A stretch of 64,000 bases of DNA from Volutella citrinella. Taxonomy: Eukaryota; Ascomycota; Sordariomycetes; Hypocreales; Nectriaceae. Numbering within the stretch: the first letter of the stretch is position 1; each line of letters begins with the position of its first letter. The stretch lies in NCBI GenBank assembly GCA_034401135.1, contig JAWZSP010000006.1, positions 3,658,001 through 3,722,000 of the forward strand, read 5' to 3'. Below the pieces are notes generated by a model. The model saw nothing but the letters and a program-made list of their open reading frames with translations, did not search any database and was not told the origin of the DNA. Made by a program: the position numbers and the translations under genes. Positions 1 to 11,414 of the stretch are shown piece by piece.

Positions 1-2678
1 CGAGGCTTCGAGACTTCGCAGCACATCCTCTCCAGCTTTGGCGGCGCCGGCGGCCAGCACGCATGCGAAATCGCATCCAAGTTGGGCATCAGGCGTGTTG
101 TTATCCACAAGTACTCCAGCATCCTCTCCGCCTATGGAATGGCCCTCGCCGAGGTCGTCCAGGAGGCGCAGGAGCCCAGCTCTGAGACCCTCTCGGAAGA
201 GAGCATTCCCCGAGTTAGAGAGAGGTTCGCCGCTCTTCAGGCCCATGTCCGCGAGAAGCTCCTGGACCAGAGCATCTCGGAAGACGCCATGGCCTACGAG
301 CCTTTCCTGAACCTGCGGTACCACGGGACAGATACCAATTTCATGATTCGCGAGCCCGAGGACGGGGACTGGCGAGCAGCCCTCGAACGAGAATACCTTC
401 GTGAACTTTCATTCGTCTTCCCCAAGTCTCGTCCCGTCTTGATCGACGATGTGCGTGTGCGCGGTGTTGGTCGCAATGGCGCCACCAGCCGGGACAACGA
501 GTCACTGGTCAAGGAGCTCAGTGGCACCAACTTCACCGGCGTCAACGATGACGAGGTACAGACAGTAAGTTGGCCAACTCGTGCTAAACTGCCTTTTTAT
601 ATGCTGACGCAAAAACATCAGACCAACACCTACTTTGGCGGAATTGGCCTTCAACCCACCAAGGTGTTCCTACTTGCGGGACTGAAACCTGGGTCGCTGG
701 TCGATGGACCGGCCATCATCATCGACAACACTCAGACCATTGTCGTGGTGCCAGGTGCCCGTGCCAGGATCCTGACCTCGCATGTAGTTGTCGACCTAGA
801 CGAGGCCGCGCCAAAGGTGATGAGCGACGCCGCCTCCCAGGAGGTCGACCCCATCAAGCTCAGCATCTTCTCGCATCGATTCATGAGCATCGCCGAGCAG
901 ATGGGCCGCACGCTGCAAAAGACGAGCATCTCCATCAACATCAAGGAGCGGCTCGACTTTTCCTGCGCCATCTTCAGCCCGGACGGTGAGCTGGTCGCGA
1001 ATGCGCCGCACGTTCCCGTCCACCTCGGCAGCATGAGCTACGCAGTCAAGTATCAGCATAATTTGCACAGCGGCAACCTGAGGCCGGGAGACGTGCTGGT
1101 TTCCAATCACCCGGAGGCCGGTGGCACCCATCTTCCTGGTAAGTCGCCAAGTTCGATTATATTTATACCAGGCTCTAACGTGCTACGTAGACATTACAGT
1201 CATCACTCCAGTATTTGACAACGATGGCGAGAACGTCTGCTTCTACACTGCCTCTCGAGGTCACCATCTGGACATTGGTGGTTTCGAAGGCACCTCAATG
1301 CCACCGTGAGTAATGTTTCCAACAATGCCCGCAGTTACTGTTGTTAACCTGTGCCAAACACAGAAACTCCACCCACATCTGGCAAGAGGGCGCGTCCATC
1401 AAGTCATTCTTCCTCGTTCGAGACAGCCACTTTGACGAGGAGGGCATCATCAAGATCCTCCTCGCGCCGGGCGACCACCGGGGCTGCAGCGGCTCCAAGC
1501 GACTGGGCGACAACCTGTCTGACCTCAAGGCGCAGGTTGCCGCGAACCACAAGGGCAGCACCTTGATCCACGCGCTCATGCAGGAGTACGGCAAGTCGGT
1601 GGTGCACTTTTACATGCGCAAGATCCAGGAGAATGCCGAGGTCGCAGTCCGGAGCTACCTGAAGTCGGCGTATGAGAAGTACGGCGCCACTCCGCTGCGA
1701 GCCGTCGACCACATGGACAACGGGTCGACCATGAAGGTGTCGATACACCTCAGGCCGGACGGCTCGGCGACGTTTGACTTCACGGGCACCAGCTGCGAGA
1801 TGCTCTCCAACATGAACGCCCCGCCGGCCATCACTTACTCTGCGTTGATATATGTGTGCCGACTGCTCATCGGTTCCGATATTCCCCTCAACCAAGGATG
1901 CCTAGCTCCAACCGAAGTCATCCTGCCCAAGAAGACGTTCCTGAACCCGTCATCCGACGCTGCCGTGTGCTGCGGCAACACGCTCACCTCACAGCGGCTA
2001 GTCGACCTCCTCCTCCGAGCATTCCGGTCCGCGGCCGCCTCGCAGGGCTGCATGAACTGCTTCGGTGTGTTCGGCGGACAGGGCCCAGACGGAGGCTTCG
2101 CATACGGCTACGGCGAGACCATCTGCGGCGGCGAGGGCGCCGGGCCAGGCTGGCACGGGGCGAGCGGCGTGCAGGTGCACATGACCAACACGCGTACAAC
2201 GGACATTGAGATCATCGAGAAGCGGTACCCGATCCTGATGCGCGAGTTCTCGATCCGCCGGGGCAGCGGCGGCCGGGGCGCGTGGGACGGCGGCTGCGGC
2301 ATCGTGCGCGACTTTGAGTGCCGCGCGCCGCTGACCTACTCCATCATCTCGGAGCGAAGGGTCCACAGGCCGTACGGCATGGACGGCGGCGAGCCCGGCG
2401 AGTGTGGGGGGAACTACTGGGTCAAGAGCCTTGAGGACGGGACGGAACGATGGGTCAATATTGGCTCGCGCGGGCAGGTTGACATGCAGGTGGGAGATCG
2501 GTGCGTCATTCACACGCCCGGAGGCGGCGGATGGGGGGTGCCCGAGGAGAAGAAGCTCCCAGTTAATGGCAATGGCATCGTTGGAAAGGCTGTGAATGGG
2601 ATGGTCGACAAGGTGCATTATCCCAGGGCGACGGGCAGCTATCACGCATACACTGCGGCGCAACTGGCTTCTAGTTAG
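1..2678 (+). CDS. OXP1: 5-oxoprolinase (ATP-hydrolysing), 5' truncated
   Basis: C-terminal two thirds or so of 5-oxoprolinase, which opens 5-oxo-L-proline to glutamate using ATP in the gamma-glutamyl (glutathione) cycle of the cytosol. The frame is open from base 1 and begins inside the hydantoinase A domain: residues [13 protein letters not shown] are readable at about bases 37-75. The hydantoinase B domain follows ([15 protein letters not shown] at about 862-906; [11 protein letters not shown] at about 1108-1140) and ends with glycine-rich TPGGGGWG. Exons are 1-564, 622-1138, 1191-1305 and 1364-2678. Introns are 565-621 (GTAAGT, 57 nt, in frame), 1139-1190 (GTAAGT) and 1306-1363 (GTGAGT). 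The stop is TAG at 2676-2678. Fungal family members are about 1250-1300 residues, so the start and the first several hundred residues lie left of the window. The identification is based on motifs and is strong; the gene symbol follows yeast. Confidence 0.93.
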
Positions 2679-3380
2679 GTCATAGGGGTTATATCATCCC
2701 TGGGCGAATACATCATGTAGTTTTGGTCACTAATAGCACAACTCTGGGCATTAAGTCGAACCAGTTGAAATAGTTTCGTGTTCTGGTACGTAGTATATCC
2801 AACGGACATCCCGGACTATGGGTCTATATTTACATTGCGGGTCCTCGTAATGCAACCCTATTGATCACCGTTTTTCCAATTGGTGGGCTGTAACGAGTTC
2901 TAGATTGAGCAAGACGACGGCAACTAACACACTCCATCCATTATTTGGTCAACACCCTCTGTCGCCCTTGGCTTCCGCTCTCGGCAATAAAGACAGCGAA
3001 GATGCAAGTCCCTTTGATCGGGCCGTCATCATGCGTTCTTGTGTTGTTTCCGTTTTGATAGAGCCAGGTTCACCTAAACTGGCTCCTTCGAGAGGCCCAG
3101 GTGGAGCTAAGTGATCGACAAACGCACGGGAGGGTCTCGTGGACCCGGAACTCTAGGAAATTGGAGTTCATGCGCCCAACTACGTACGTAACACCAAACC
3201 CCGGCCGGCTACGTCTTCCCAATTGCCAAGGTTCGAAATCTCGTATGCACGAGCCACCATTCCACTGACCGGACATGATGGGTGCATAGGCCTCCAAACT
3301 TGCCTCTATATAGGTTGAAGCACCGCCGTGAATGGGACAATGTGGAAGACGAGTTCCTCAGTCCCTAATTGTCAATAATA
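2679..3380. other. intergenic: 3' end of 5-oxoprolinase and protease promoter
   Basis: No credible coding sequence. It holds the 3' flank of the oxoprolinase gene and the promoter of the downstream aspartic protease. A TATA-like TATATA stands at about 3306, roughly 75 bases before the protease start codon. Confidence 0.6.
3304..3312 (+). promoter_or_regulatory. TATA-like element of the protease gene
   Basis: CTATATAG lies about 70-75 bases upstream of the ATG at 3381. Position and sequence suit a core TATA element with a short 5' leader. Inferred from sequence only. Confidence 0.4.
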
Positions 3381-4648
3381 ATGCCCGCTCATCAACTACG
3401 CTGGGCCACCGCGGCCATTGTCGCATCCTCGCTCGCCGGCGCCGTGTCTGGCGCAGTTCTAGACTTGCCCGTCACTGTGCACAATGGCTATGTATGGATA
3501 CCCATGACTGCTAGTAGATAGGTTGCCGCAGCTAACATTCCTAGAAATTGGTTGACTTGAAAATCGGAACTCCCAGTCAGACCTACCGGCTGCTGTTCGA
3601 TACGGGAAGCACGTCTTCCTGGGTGGTGGACAACGTGTGCCGAGACACTTGCGCAAACTCGGGCGGGTGAGTGCCCTCGCAATTCTTCTTGGAGCGCCGC
3701 CACTGATGCACATATAGTTATAAGCGCGTGGGCTACGACATCAAGGCCTCTTCCACGGGTAAATACACCGGCCAGGATGCGTCCATCGACTACCTCGGAG
3801 GGCGTGTGGCCGGCCTGACGGTGACGGACCAGATGACCGTTGGCGACTTGACGTGGAACCAGGCCCTCATCGCTGCCAACGAGAGCAACTGGTTTGCGCT
3901 CCCTGCTGACGGCTTCCTCGGCCTGGCCTTTGGGAGCATTGCCGACGGCGGCGCAGCCCCAATCTTTGAAACGCTGATGCAGCAGAAGCTCGTGGATGAG
4001 CCCAAGTTTGGCATCTACTACGACCAGAGCGGGACCGACACTCCGCAGGGCAGCCAGGGACAGGGCCTCCTGACGCTTGGCGGCTCGCGACAGGATAGAT
4101 ACGTCGAGGGCGAGCTGGTCAAGGTCCCCGTGCTCCGCCGGTCCCAGGGCTACGACGTCTGGCGGAGCACCCTGTACTCGATCGAGGGCAAACACCAGGC
4201 CCCGGGCAACGGCAGCCAAATCGAAAGCCGCACCGACATGTACTGGGGCAACGTCGTCTTCGACACGGGCGCGTCGGGCATCTCGCTGCCCCCGGAGCGC
4301 ATCGAGGACGTGTACGCGTCCATCGGGATGAACTGGAAGGCCATCATCGGCGGCAAGCACATCCCGCTGTGCAGCGAGTTCACCGACGCGTGGTCCGTGA
4401 CGTTTGCCGTCGGCAACTACGACGACAAGCAGAACGTGACGGTGACGGGCGACCAGCTGCGGGTGCCCGGGTTCGCCAACAGAGACGACGCCTGCTGGCC
4501 GCCGTTTGACGACTCGGGCGCCTTTGGCTTCTCCCTGGTCGGCACGCGGCTGCTGAGGAACTTTTACACCATCTGGGATTATGGGGCGAATCCGTTTGAG
4601 GATGAGTACTATCAGCCGTCGTTGTCTTTTGGCAGGTTGAGGAAGTAG
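3381..4648 (+). CDS. secreted pepsin-like aspartic protease (A1 family)
   Basis: Extracellular aspartyl endopeptidase, 387 residues. Exons are 3381-3491, 3545-3666 and 3718-4648, joined across introns 3492-3544 and 3667-3717 (GTGAGT). The start was chosen because it gives a typical signal peptide: basic start, then a hydrophobic run (AAIVASSLAGAVSG) ending in small residues near position 25. Both catalytic aspartates of the family are visible: LLFDTGSTSSW near residue 59 and VVFDTGASG in the C-terminal lobe. A flap-like segment lies between them. No long propeptide precedes the catalytic core, since mature-like sequence (VKLVDLKIGTPSQTY) starts about 37 residues in. That is short for secreted pepsins, which usually carry a propeptide of about 40-60 residues. 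No GPI signal is seen at the C-terminus. Targets are unknown; a nutritional or host-interaction role is possible but not shown. Confidence 0.9.
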
Positions 4649-4767
4649 GAAGGGGGCATGGAGAGAAGTAGCGCCAATACAGGCCACAAGCATCACAAAT
4701 GTTAAATGGTGACTTGCTCCACTCACCTGTTGACGGTCCTCAGGATTTTGCATAACATAGGTATTAT

Positions 4768-4773
4768 AATAAA
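4768..4773 (+). terminator. AATAAA polyadenylation signal
   Basis: Canonical AATAAA in an AT-rich context, 120 bases after the protease stop codon. Fungal poly(A) signals are loose, so this is only probable. Confidence 0.4.
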
Positions 4774-4778
4774 GTAAA

Positions 4779-4822
4779 CCTAATACTGCACTTGCCTAAT
4801 ACTGTACTTGCCTAATCTGCAC
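4779..4822 (+). repeat. 16-bp tandem repeat, about 2.75 copies
   Basis: Unit CCTAATACTGCACTTG at 4779-4794, then a copy with one change (C to T in the GCAC part) at 4795-4810, then a partial copy from 4811. It sits just after the AATAAA of the protease gene. No function is recognised. Confidence 0.7.
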
Positions 4823-5183
4823 CTAAACGGACCTATATATCTGCCAATAGCGACAAAAAATTGCAGTTTTAACACTATTAGCATCCTTGCAGCAGACGGG
4901 GCGATCCATTGCTTGTGGCCTGTAGAGTAATCGCAGAGCCACGACCCCACAGTGATAGGCAACCCTGCTTCTGTCACAGCCAGCCGCACCAATTTCCAAA
5001 AGACTCGCAAGGCTTTCCTGACCGAATGCCCAGCAGCTATTATGCGGCTGAGTTGGGCGTCTCCAGACCTGCATGATGTGATGAGCAGCCAACGACACAG
5101 ACCCGGCTAGCGCATTTTCTTATGTTTCCATCATCGCAGCCTGCCCAACTCATCGCCAGCATCAAAGTCCCAGCCCATCTTCA

Positions 5184-8125
5184 ATGACACCCACCCTCAT
5201 TGTCGTCATAGTCCTATTCGTATACTGCACCTCTATTGACTCCCCATGGCTGCACTTGGCCCTCCAGATCGGTGCGCTGTACACCACCGAAGCCGGGGCT
5301 GATCTTCGCATCGTACTGGAGTCGGCCCCTGCGATTTGGAAGTTGTGGCAGCTTGCCTACATGGACACCTCCTACCTGTTGACTCACTGGCCCTTGTTCA
5401 CGGAGATTTCGCTCATAGTCCTCGCCTACTATGTATTGGACCATAGACAGGCCCGAGTTCACAGCCTGGGCGGCAACGCTACCGTCCCCTTTTCGCAAAC
5501 ACTTCGGGGATCTCAGCTACAACGTATAAATCTGATCAGGCTGGCTATTAGTCTCTCAGACTCCTTGAAGCTCCTCCGTCTCACGTACAAAGACAGACGC
5601 CAGAGCCTTCGAGATTTTCGCCACATCATATCGTCTTCTCTTCGGTCCCTCGCTGTCAGTGGACTGTTGCAAGTCGGCACGCTGCTCTTCTTTTCTCCAT
5701 CAGCATTCGCCATGATATTTCTGATCCAAGATGTCTTTCAACTCTTGGAGCTCCAAGTCAGATGCATCGTCACAGGAAATGAGAAAGAACCGCTGCTCCG
5801 TCGGGGCCGATCGCATTTCTCGTTTGCCCTTGTCACGGTTTGCCATGTGCTGGTGTTCGCTCTCTGTGCTATATGCCGGCACTATATCAAGGATCGTTTG
5901 GCGTTGATAGTGCAGATGTCCGTTATCTCACTCAACGCTAATCTCATCTTCTTACTAGTTGGCTACGAGCCTGATCGCCTTGAGACGTCCTCCATTGACC
6001 TGTCTAGCCGACGGGACTCGGGCTTCTGCGACACATGCCGACGCACCGTCTTTGTCGAAAGAGAGATGAATTTCCAAATCGAAGAACCGCGTTACCCCCA
6101 TCATTGGCGCCACGCCACCCTTCTCAAGTCCGCAAGCGAGGGGTGTCGTATCTGCAGCACAGTTTGGGAGCACCGATCGAGGTTGTCCGGCGACTTTCTG
6201 GGTCGCCTCATGTTTTGGAAGCCCATAACATCTGTCCAAACGAGTTCAATTCAAATCACCGTTATATCTGAAGACTACAGGGAGACGCTGGCAAACGAAT
6301 GTGTGTTTGACCTGGTGCATCTAGACGATCAAGGTAAGGGTTCCTAGTCTATGTGGAAGCCATATACATCCAGCAATGCTAACAATGTGTAGACATTACC
6401 TCGCGTCTTGCGCTGCGGAATGTGGAGAATGTTGAGGAGCCGTCTCCCAGTACAGCTGATGTCAAGATTTTGCCAATATCCAATTACACCGGCTCCAAGG
6501 AATCGCTATCCATTGCCAGATCATGGCTCGAAGACTGCTTGGCGAAACATGAATGCTGCAAAAGCGCCCAAACACTCCTCGGCTCCAAGGCATTCAAGCC
6601 CACACGGCTGCTGCAGATACCAGACAGCTTCGAGGAGGATCCCATAATGCTGTCTACAGTCGACAGCTGCGAACACAAGTGCATCAGGAATTACATGGTC
6701 GCCAACACTCACAAGTCCATTCGAGGTTATCTGACACTGAGCCACTGCTGGGGCAAGACAAAACTACTTCGCCTCACCAAAGCCAATCTCCAGAGGTTCA
6801 TGGAAGTCGGCATTCGCTATGCTGAACTCCCCAAGACTTTCCAACACGCAGTCCGAATAACAAAGGCACTTGGGTACCATCACATCTGGATTGACAGCCT
6901 GTGTATCATCCAAGACTCCAAAGAAGACTGGGCCAGGGAGTCGCGTTTGATGTGCGACATCTATCTCAACTCACTATGCAACATCCAGGCCACAGATGCC
7001 CAGGACTCGACCGATGGCTGTCTTTTCGACCGCAATCCTTTGTTTATGCAGCTTGAAAGGGTCCCGAGCGGGTATTTCCTATCTACAGGTACAGATCTAC
7101 GAGGCTCTCATCCCCTGGAGGAGCGAGCTTGGGTCTTCCAAGAGTCCTTCCTGGCGCCAAGGTGCCTCGACTTTGGCCGTGCACAAATCTTCTGGAGATG
7201 CGCACGCCTCAGGGCCTCGGAGGTGTTCCCGCTCGGGGGCGAGACCGAGCCGCATCCGGCCAAGAAATGGAGAGGTCGCTTCGGAAGCTCGACCGAGCCG
7301 ATTCTCACCGTGAACAACCTCCCTGGGCTTCTCGAGGCGAGGGAAGATGCCTCTCGCCGCTGGGCGTCCGATTGGCATGAGACGCCGACGCCAGTCCGAT
7401 ACGAGCGCTTCAAACTATGGGCGGGCCTCGTTGAGAGCTACTCGCGGTTGAAGCTCACCAAGCCGGAAGACCGTGTCGTCGCGATATCTGGCGTCGCTCA
7501 GGCTTTTCGCCCGCTCTTTGGCGACTACGCGTGCGGAGCCTGGGCCACCCACCTACCAGAGGAGCTTCTCTGGGTGAACCGGTCCAAGTCTCGAACGGTG
7601 CATCGTGGCCGTGCTCCGACCTGGTCGTGGCTGTCTTCCGAGGGCGACATATCCTACTTCTACTGCAAAGACGGAGTATACAACAGTAACCCCCTCGCGC
7701 AGCTTCGGGGCCTGGATACAACAGAGAGAACCGGTCCATCTGGCGCGCAGGTCTTCCAAGGGACGGTCCAGCTATCCGGGGTGCTGCTCAAGTCGACGTG
7801 GTCTGGATCTTGGCACAGCGACGGAGAAATTACGATTGCCTCGATGAACGGGCAGAGGCGACGGGCCGCTCTTGGCCCTGTGCCGGTCCTGTCCCTCGGC
7901 TACGGGAACATCGTCTTCGATGACTGTTGTGAGAGCCTGCCCCCGGAGGAAGTCTATTGTGTTGCGATTGCCCAGACCCCCGACCAAGTCACCATGGGCC
8001 TCGTTCTCGAGCCAGTCATGACTGATGTGTTTCGAAGGCTGGGGGTCTTTTACACTCAGAGGCGAAGGAACGAGATCAAGCAGCTCATGGAAAGCCACCA
8101 GCCGACCAGCTTTTCCATTGTATAG
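5184..8125 (+). CDS. membrane-anchored HET-domain protein
   Basis: Heterokaryon-incompatibility (HET) family protein, 960 residues. Exons are 5184-6333 and 6393-8125 with one intron (GTAAGG donor, TAG acceptor). The HET domain begins near residue 496 (YLTLSHCWG), continues through the signature IWIDSLCIIQDSKEDW and runs to about residue 640. A C-x2-C pair near 282-285 and GCRIC near 320-324 form the cysteine-bearing stretch often found ahead of fungal HET domains. The unusual part is residues 1-265, which carry several hydrophobic segments: about 3-16, 74-84, 155-182, 212-232 and 238-260. This suggests a polytopic membrane N-terminus. HET proteins commonly trigger cell death when non-self partners meet after hyphal fusion; which partner this one has cannot be read here. 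HET genes are highly duplicated and diversified, so orthology is not claimed. Confidence 0.88.
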
Positions 8126-8714
8126 CCGCCACGGAGCCACAGAGTTGCACACATGAGATGGCGAGGCGTAGCACAAAGGTAGTCATTGTGTATTCCATTA
8201 TACATCTTCAACAAGCCTATGTCATCAAGGCCGGGCGAATTGTGCCAAGCTCCTAAACTGTAGAGCAGTCGCTGGGTTTGAGGACCCGACTTTCATGTGG
8301 GTAAAAGGGTAGGCAGTAAGCTATGAAACATTTGTATATGCATATCAGGCCTGCTAATCAGGTTGCCCGCTGGGGCTATGTCCATATCCTGAACTAATGG
8401 TAATTCGCTATTCGTACTCCGTGTCATGCAATGCAAAAGGTCAAAAGGGAAGTTGTAGTTGCTGTCTCCATCAAGGGTATCTGTAACCAAACTGGGAACA
8501 AAACGGCTGCAAAGGGGATTGAAGCAAGCGAGTCGAAGTGTCATCGTGAGTCATCATAAGACCATGGTGGTGAGATCATGCCCATGGTCGTGGCGGGCTG
8601 CAACGTGCTTGAGTGCCATTAATATCATGTCAGAGGGCGTCGTCCGTGCCTCCCCAGCTTGGGGATTGAGCGTGGCCCGTTGGCATGTCTCGTTACAAAG
8701 GCGGGGTGTGAGTA
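8126..8714. other. convergent intergenic region
   Basis: Shared 3' region of the HET gene (+) and the coiled-coil protein gene (-). No coding sequence or clear repeat seen. Confidence 0.5.
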
Positions 8715-10064
8715 TCATCGGGATGGTGAGCCGGGGTACATGGAGCCAGGGTAGACGGAACCGGGGTAGGTCGAACCAGTTGTCGGGGAATCAGTGCTGC
8801 AGAAGCTGGCAAAGGATGAGCGGCTTGCGCGTTTTCGCTTCAGAGCCTTATAGTCTTCTTTGAAAGTAGTCATGCAGCGTTGGAGTTCTCTGTCTGGGTG
8901 AGGTGGCATCTGAATCTCCACGGCCTTGAGGCAGATGCGAAGATGCTGCAGCTCATCGTCGTTCTCATGGAGCTCTTGCTCGCTATACCAATGGAGATTA
9001 GTCTAATGCGGGGAGGAGGGTGAATGCGGGCAGATCTTACAGATGAGAAATGCGAGTTTGCAGAAACATGATACGTTGGGCGGCACGTTCAGCGCGCTCG
9101 ACAAGGAGGGCCTGGATATGCTGGATATCGTATGAGCAGGGGTGGTTGGCAGGATCAGCTGAGGGGGGCCAAGACAACTCACATTGGATTCCTCCTGACG
9201 TGCCTGCAAATTGACGACGAGCTGCGATAACTCGTCGTTTAGCTTTGTGGCCTCGGCAATGACTTTCTTGGCTTGCACAACCGTCATGCCCATGTTGGGC
9301 GGGGGATCCGGTTCCGGTTCCGGCTCCGGCTCCCGGTCTCTTGCCCTCATGATGGAGGCAGAGAGGTCCGAGAAGCGGGAACGGAAGAGCGACGACGCCG
9401 GGGAGCTGAAGAGGGACTCGCCGGGGCTGCGCATATCGAGGCTCCTGGGGCGATCTGGCGTCTGGCGCGGCGAAGGGGACGCCGGTGATGAAAAGGCCGG
9501 TGGCGTCCTCTTTACCATGGACTCTTCCAACCTGTCGAGTTGGGCGGTGAGCCCCTCCAGCTCACCCTCATCATCATCATCATCATAATCGCCCATGACG
9601 TCGTCACTCGTCGCGAGCTGGTGGGCAAGCTGGCTTAACCGTCTAGCGAGAGCAGCCCGTGAATGACGCGCAGAGCGCATTCTCCTCCGGCGATTCAAGG
9701 GCCGCGCATCCTCATCTCGGGGCCCGTGGTGAGATGGCGGTCGGGAGAGCTCATTCCTAAGGGGACTCAGACGGCCGCCGGCTGAATTGAATCCAAGGCT
9801 GGAAACGACGCTGGGGCTGGACAGCAGCGACGGGGTGCGTAGGCCCGGGGTTTCAGGGTCATGAGGGTGATCATTTTCGTCGTGATAGCGTTGGCGATAC
9901 TCGTCGGCGTAGGAGAAGTAGCTGGTGGCTGGTGTGGTTGAGCCCGAGGTTGCGATGGGCTTCTTGGGGCGATCAGGCGTCGCCAACAGGCGGAGAGCAA
10001 GCTCGTCGGTCGCCGCAACCAGGGCGGCGGCAGGTATATCCTCGTCTCCAGATGCTAGATCCAT
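8715..10064 (-). CDS. fungal coiled-coil protein of unknown function
   Basis: Predicted 409-residue protein. Exons in gene order are 10064-9183, 9120-9041 and 8982-8715; introns are 9182-9121 (GTGAGT) and 9040-8983 (GTAAGA). Without splicing the helical part is broken, and with it one continuous coiled coil forms (QAKKVIAEATKLNDELSQ onward, through VERAERAAQRIMFLQTRI and ELHENDDELQHLRICLK). This supports the exon model. The N-terminal 240 residues look disordered: Ser/Pro-rich blocks, an Asp run coded by a trinucleotide repeat (GAT/GAC, plus-strand TCATCA at about 9567-9590) and an alternating Glu-Pro stretch. The C-terminus ends in three Tyr-Pro-Gly-Ser units. I do not recognise the family. 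Disordered N-terminus plus coiled coil suggests a scaffold or cytoskeletal adaptor, but this is only a structural guess. Confidence 0.75.
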
Positions 10065-11401
10065 GACGCGGCAGCGGCATAAACAATGACAACAAAGGAA
10101 ACCAGCTGCAGACTCGCTGACAGCTCACAGAGCCTCAAGCCTGCATTTGCGTCAAAGGGGTGGACAAGTGGTTTTTGGGCTATGGAGCGAGCGGATCGTG
10201 GCAAAAAAGTGGCTCCAGGAAAAAGGGCGCCGTTGCAGCGGGAGGCACCCGTCCAAAAATCGGGGCTGGGAGGTACATTGGTTCACTATGGCAGGCGCGC
10301 TGAGTTGGCAGGTACATGCTCCGTGCTTGCTCCCTCGCGACCGCCTGTCCCTGCGAGGCGGGTACCCAAGATGCCTTAGGTAATGCAAGATGCGGTTGCT
10401 TCAGAGCGCTAAAAATGCTTCATGGTGGATATGGATGGTCCTGGAGGCTGGAAGTTCGAGGGCAGCCTCTCCCTTTTTGGGTGACCGCCTCGAGGAGCCA
10501 AGGCCCAAGCGTCCATCCTTCAATGAAGAATGGAGGACGGAGAAAGGCCGTTAGTAATTAAGTTAATCCACAGATGGCCGGCGGAGCTGGGGAAGCCGAG
10601 TTGGCGGTGACGCATGGCCAATAGACGCAGGAGAACCATGGCAGGGCAATTGGTAGGGTCCGTTTCGAGCCCCTTGGCGAATCGCCTAGCGGTGAAATGT
10701 AATGGAACGGCAGTGCGAGTGTGTGTGGCAGAGAAATCAAAAGTCGGCAGGGCAGGCATGGAGACGCAACTTCGGATCTTCCGTCTTGAGGAACGGCACG
10801 GCGCTGGACGTGCGGATGGAGCGCGGAGGTTACGGGACAACGCCGAGCGCTCTCCGATGGACCGAGCTGCTGCGAGCGGACCGCGAGCCAGCGAAGGGCG
10901 GCTTTAGGTGAGGGGCGCACACACTGGGGCGTCGCCGGATGGAGGGAAAACGCAGGCGTGGGACGAGTCGACCATAACGCCCCAAGCCTCCCAAGGCACG
11001 GCGGCGGGATCAGCGGCGGTCGGCATGTGACCGCACCGGGCCTGATTGGGCAGGGCCGCCCACTGTGCGTTGTGGGGGGAAGCGCGAGCCTGCGTCCGCA
11101 AAGCTGGAGAAGCAGGAGGGCTGGGCCATTTGCCGCTGGGACCTGCTGGAGACTCGAAAACATGGGGCACAATGGCGCTGGGGGAGCTGTTAGTGCGCGA
11201 CATGCGCCATGTATCTTTTTTGGAGAAGGCCACAGGAGGCGTCAGACCTGCGTCCGTGTCTCTCTTGTGGATGGCATGCCTCATGACGAGGGCCCGCCGA
11301 GGTTTGGAGAAATGAGACCGGGGGCTGTGCGATGCGACTATGCGACTTGATGACTCCTGTTGAAACGACTGCCGTATTCTCCGCGTTATTGATGGACTAC
11401 C

Positions 11402-11414
11402 TTACCTAAGGTAA
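11402..11414. promoter_or_regulatory. 13-bp palindrome TTACCTAAGGTAA
   Basis: Perfect inverted repeat TTACCT-A-AGGTAA in the promoter region upstream of PDK. Related GGTAA/GGTAC words recur in other long intergenic regions of the window. The symmetry suits a dimeric DNA-binding protein, but no factor is identified. Confidence 0.35.

Larger units (their letters stand above)
4649..5183. other. intergenic between protease and HET gene
   Basis: AT-richer than its flanks. It contains a canonical AATAAA at 4768-4773, a plausible polyadenylation signal for the protease 120 bases after its stop, and a short tandem repeat directly behind it. The remainder should hold the HET gene promoter; no strong element is recognised. 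Confidence 0.5.

Noticed and set aside
3226..3250. GGTTCGAAATC resembling a tRNA B box
   Set aside because: No matching A box or acceptor stem at the right distance, so not a tRNA. A similar site near 19790 failed for the same reason.
9300..9340. GGTTCC-type hexamer repeat
   Set aside because: It lies inside the coiled-coil gene and simply encodes the Glu-Pro alternation; not an independent element.
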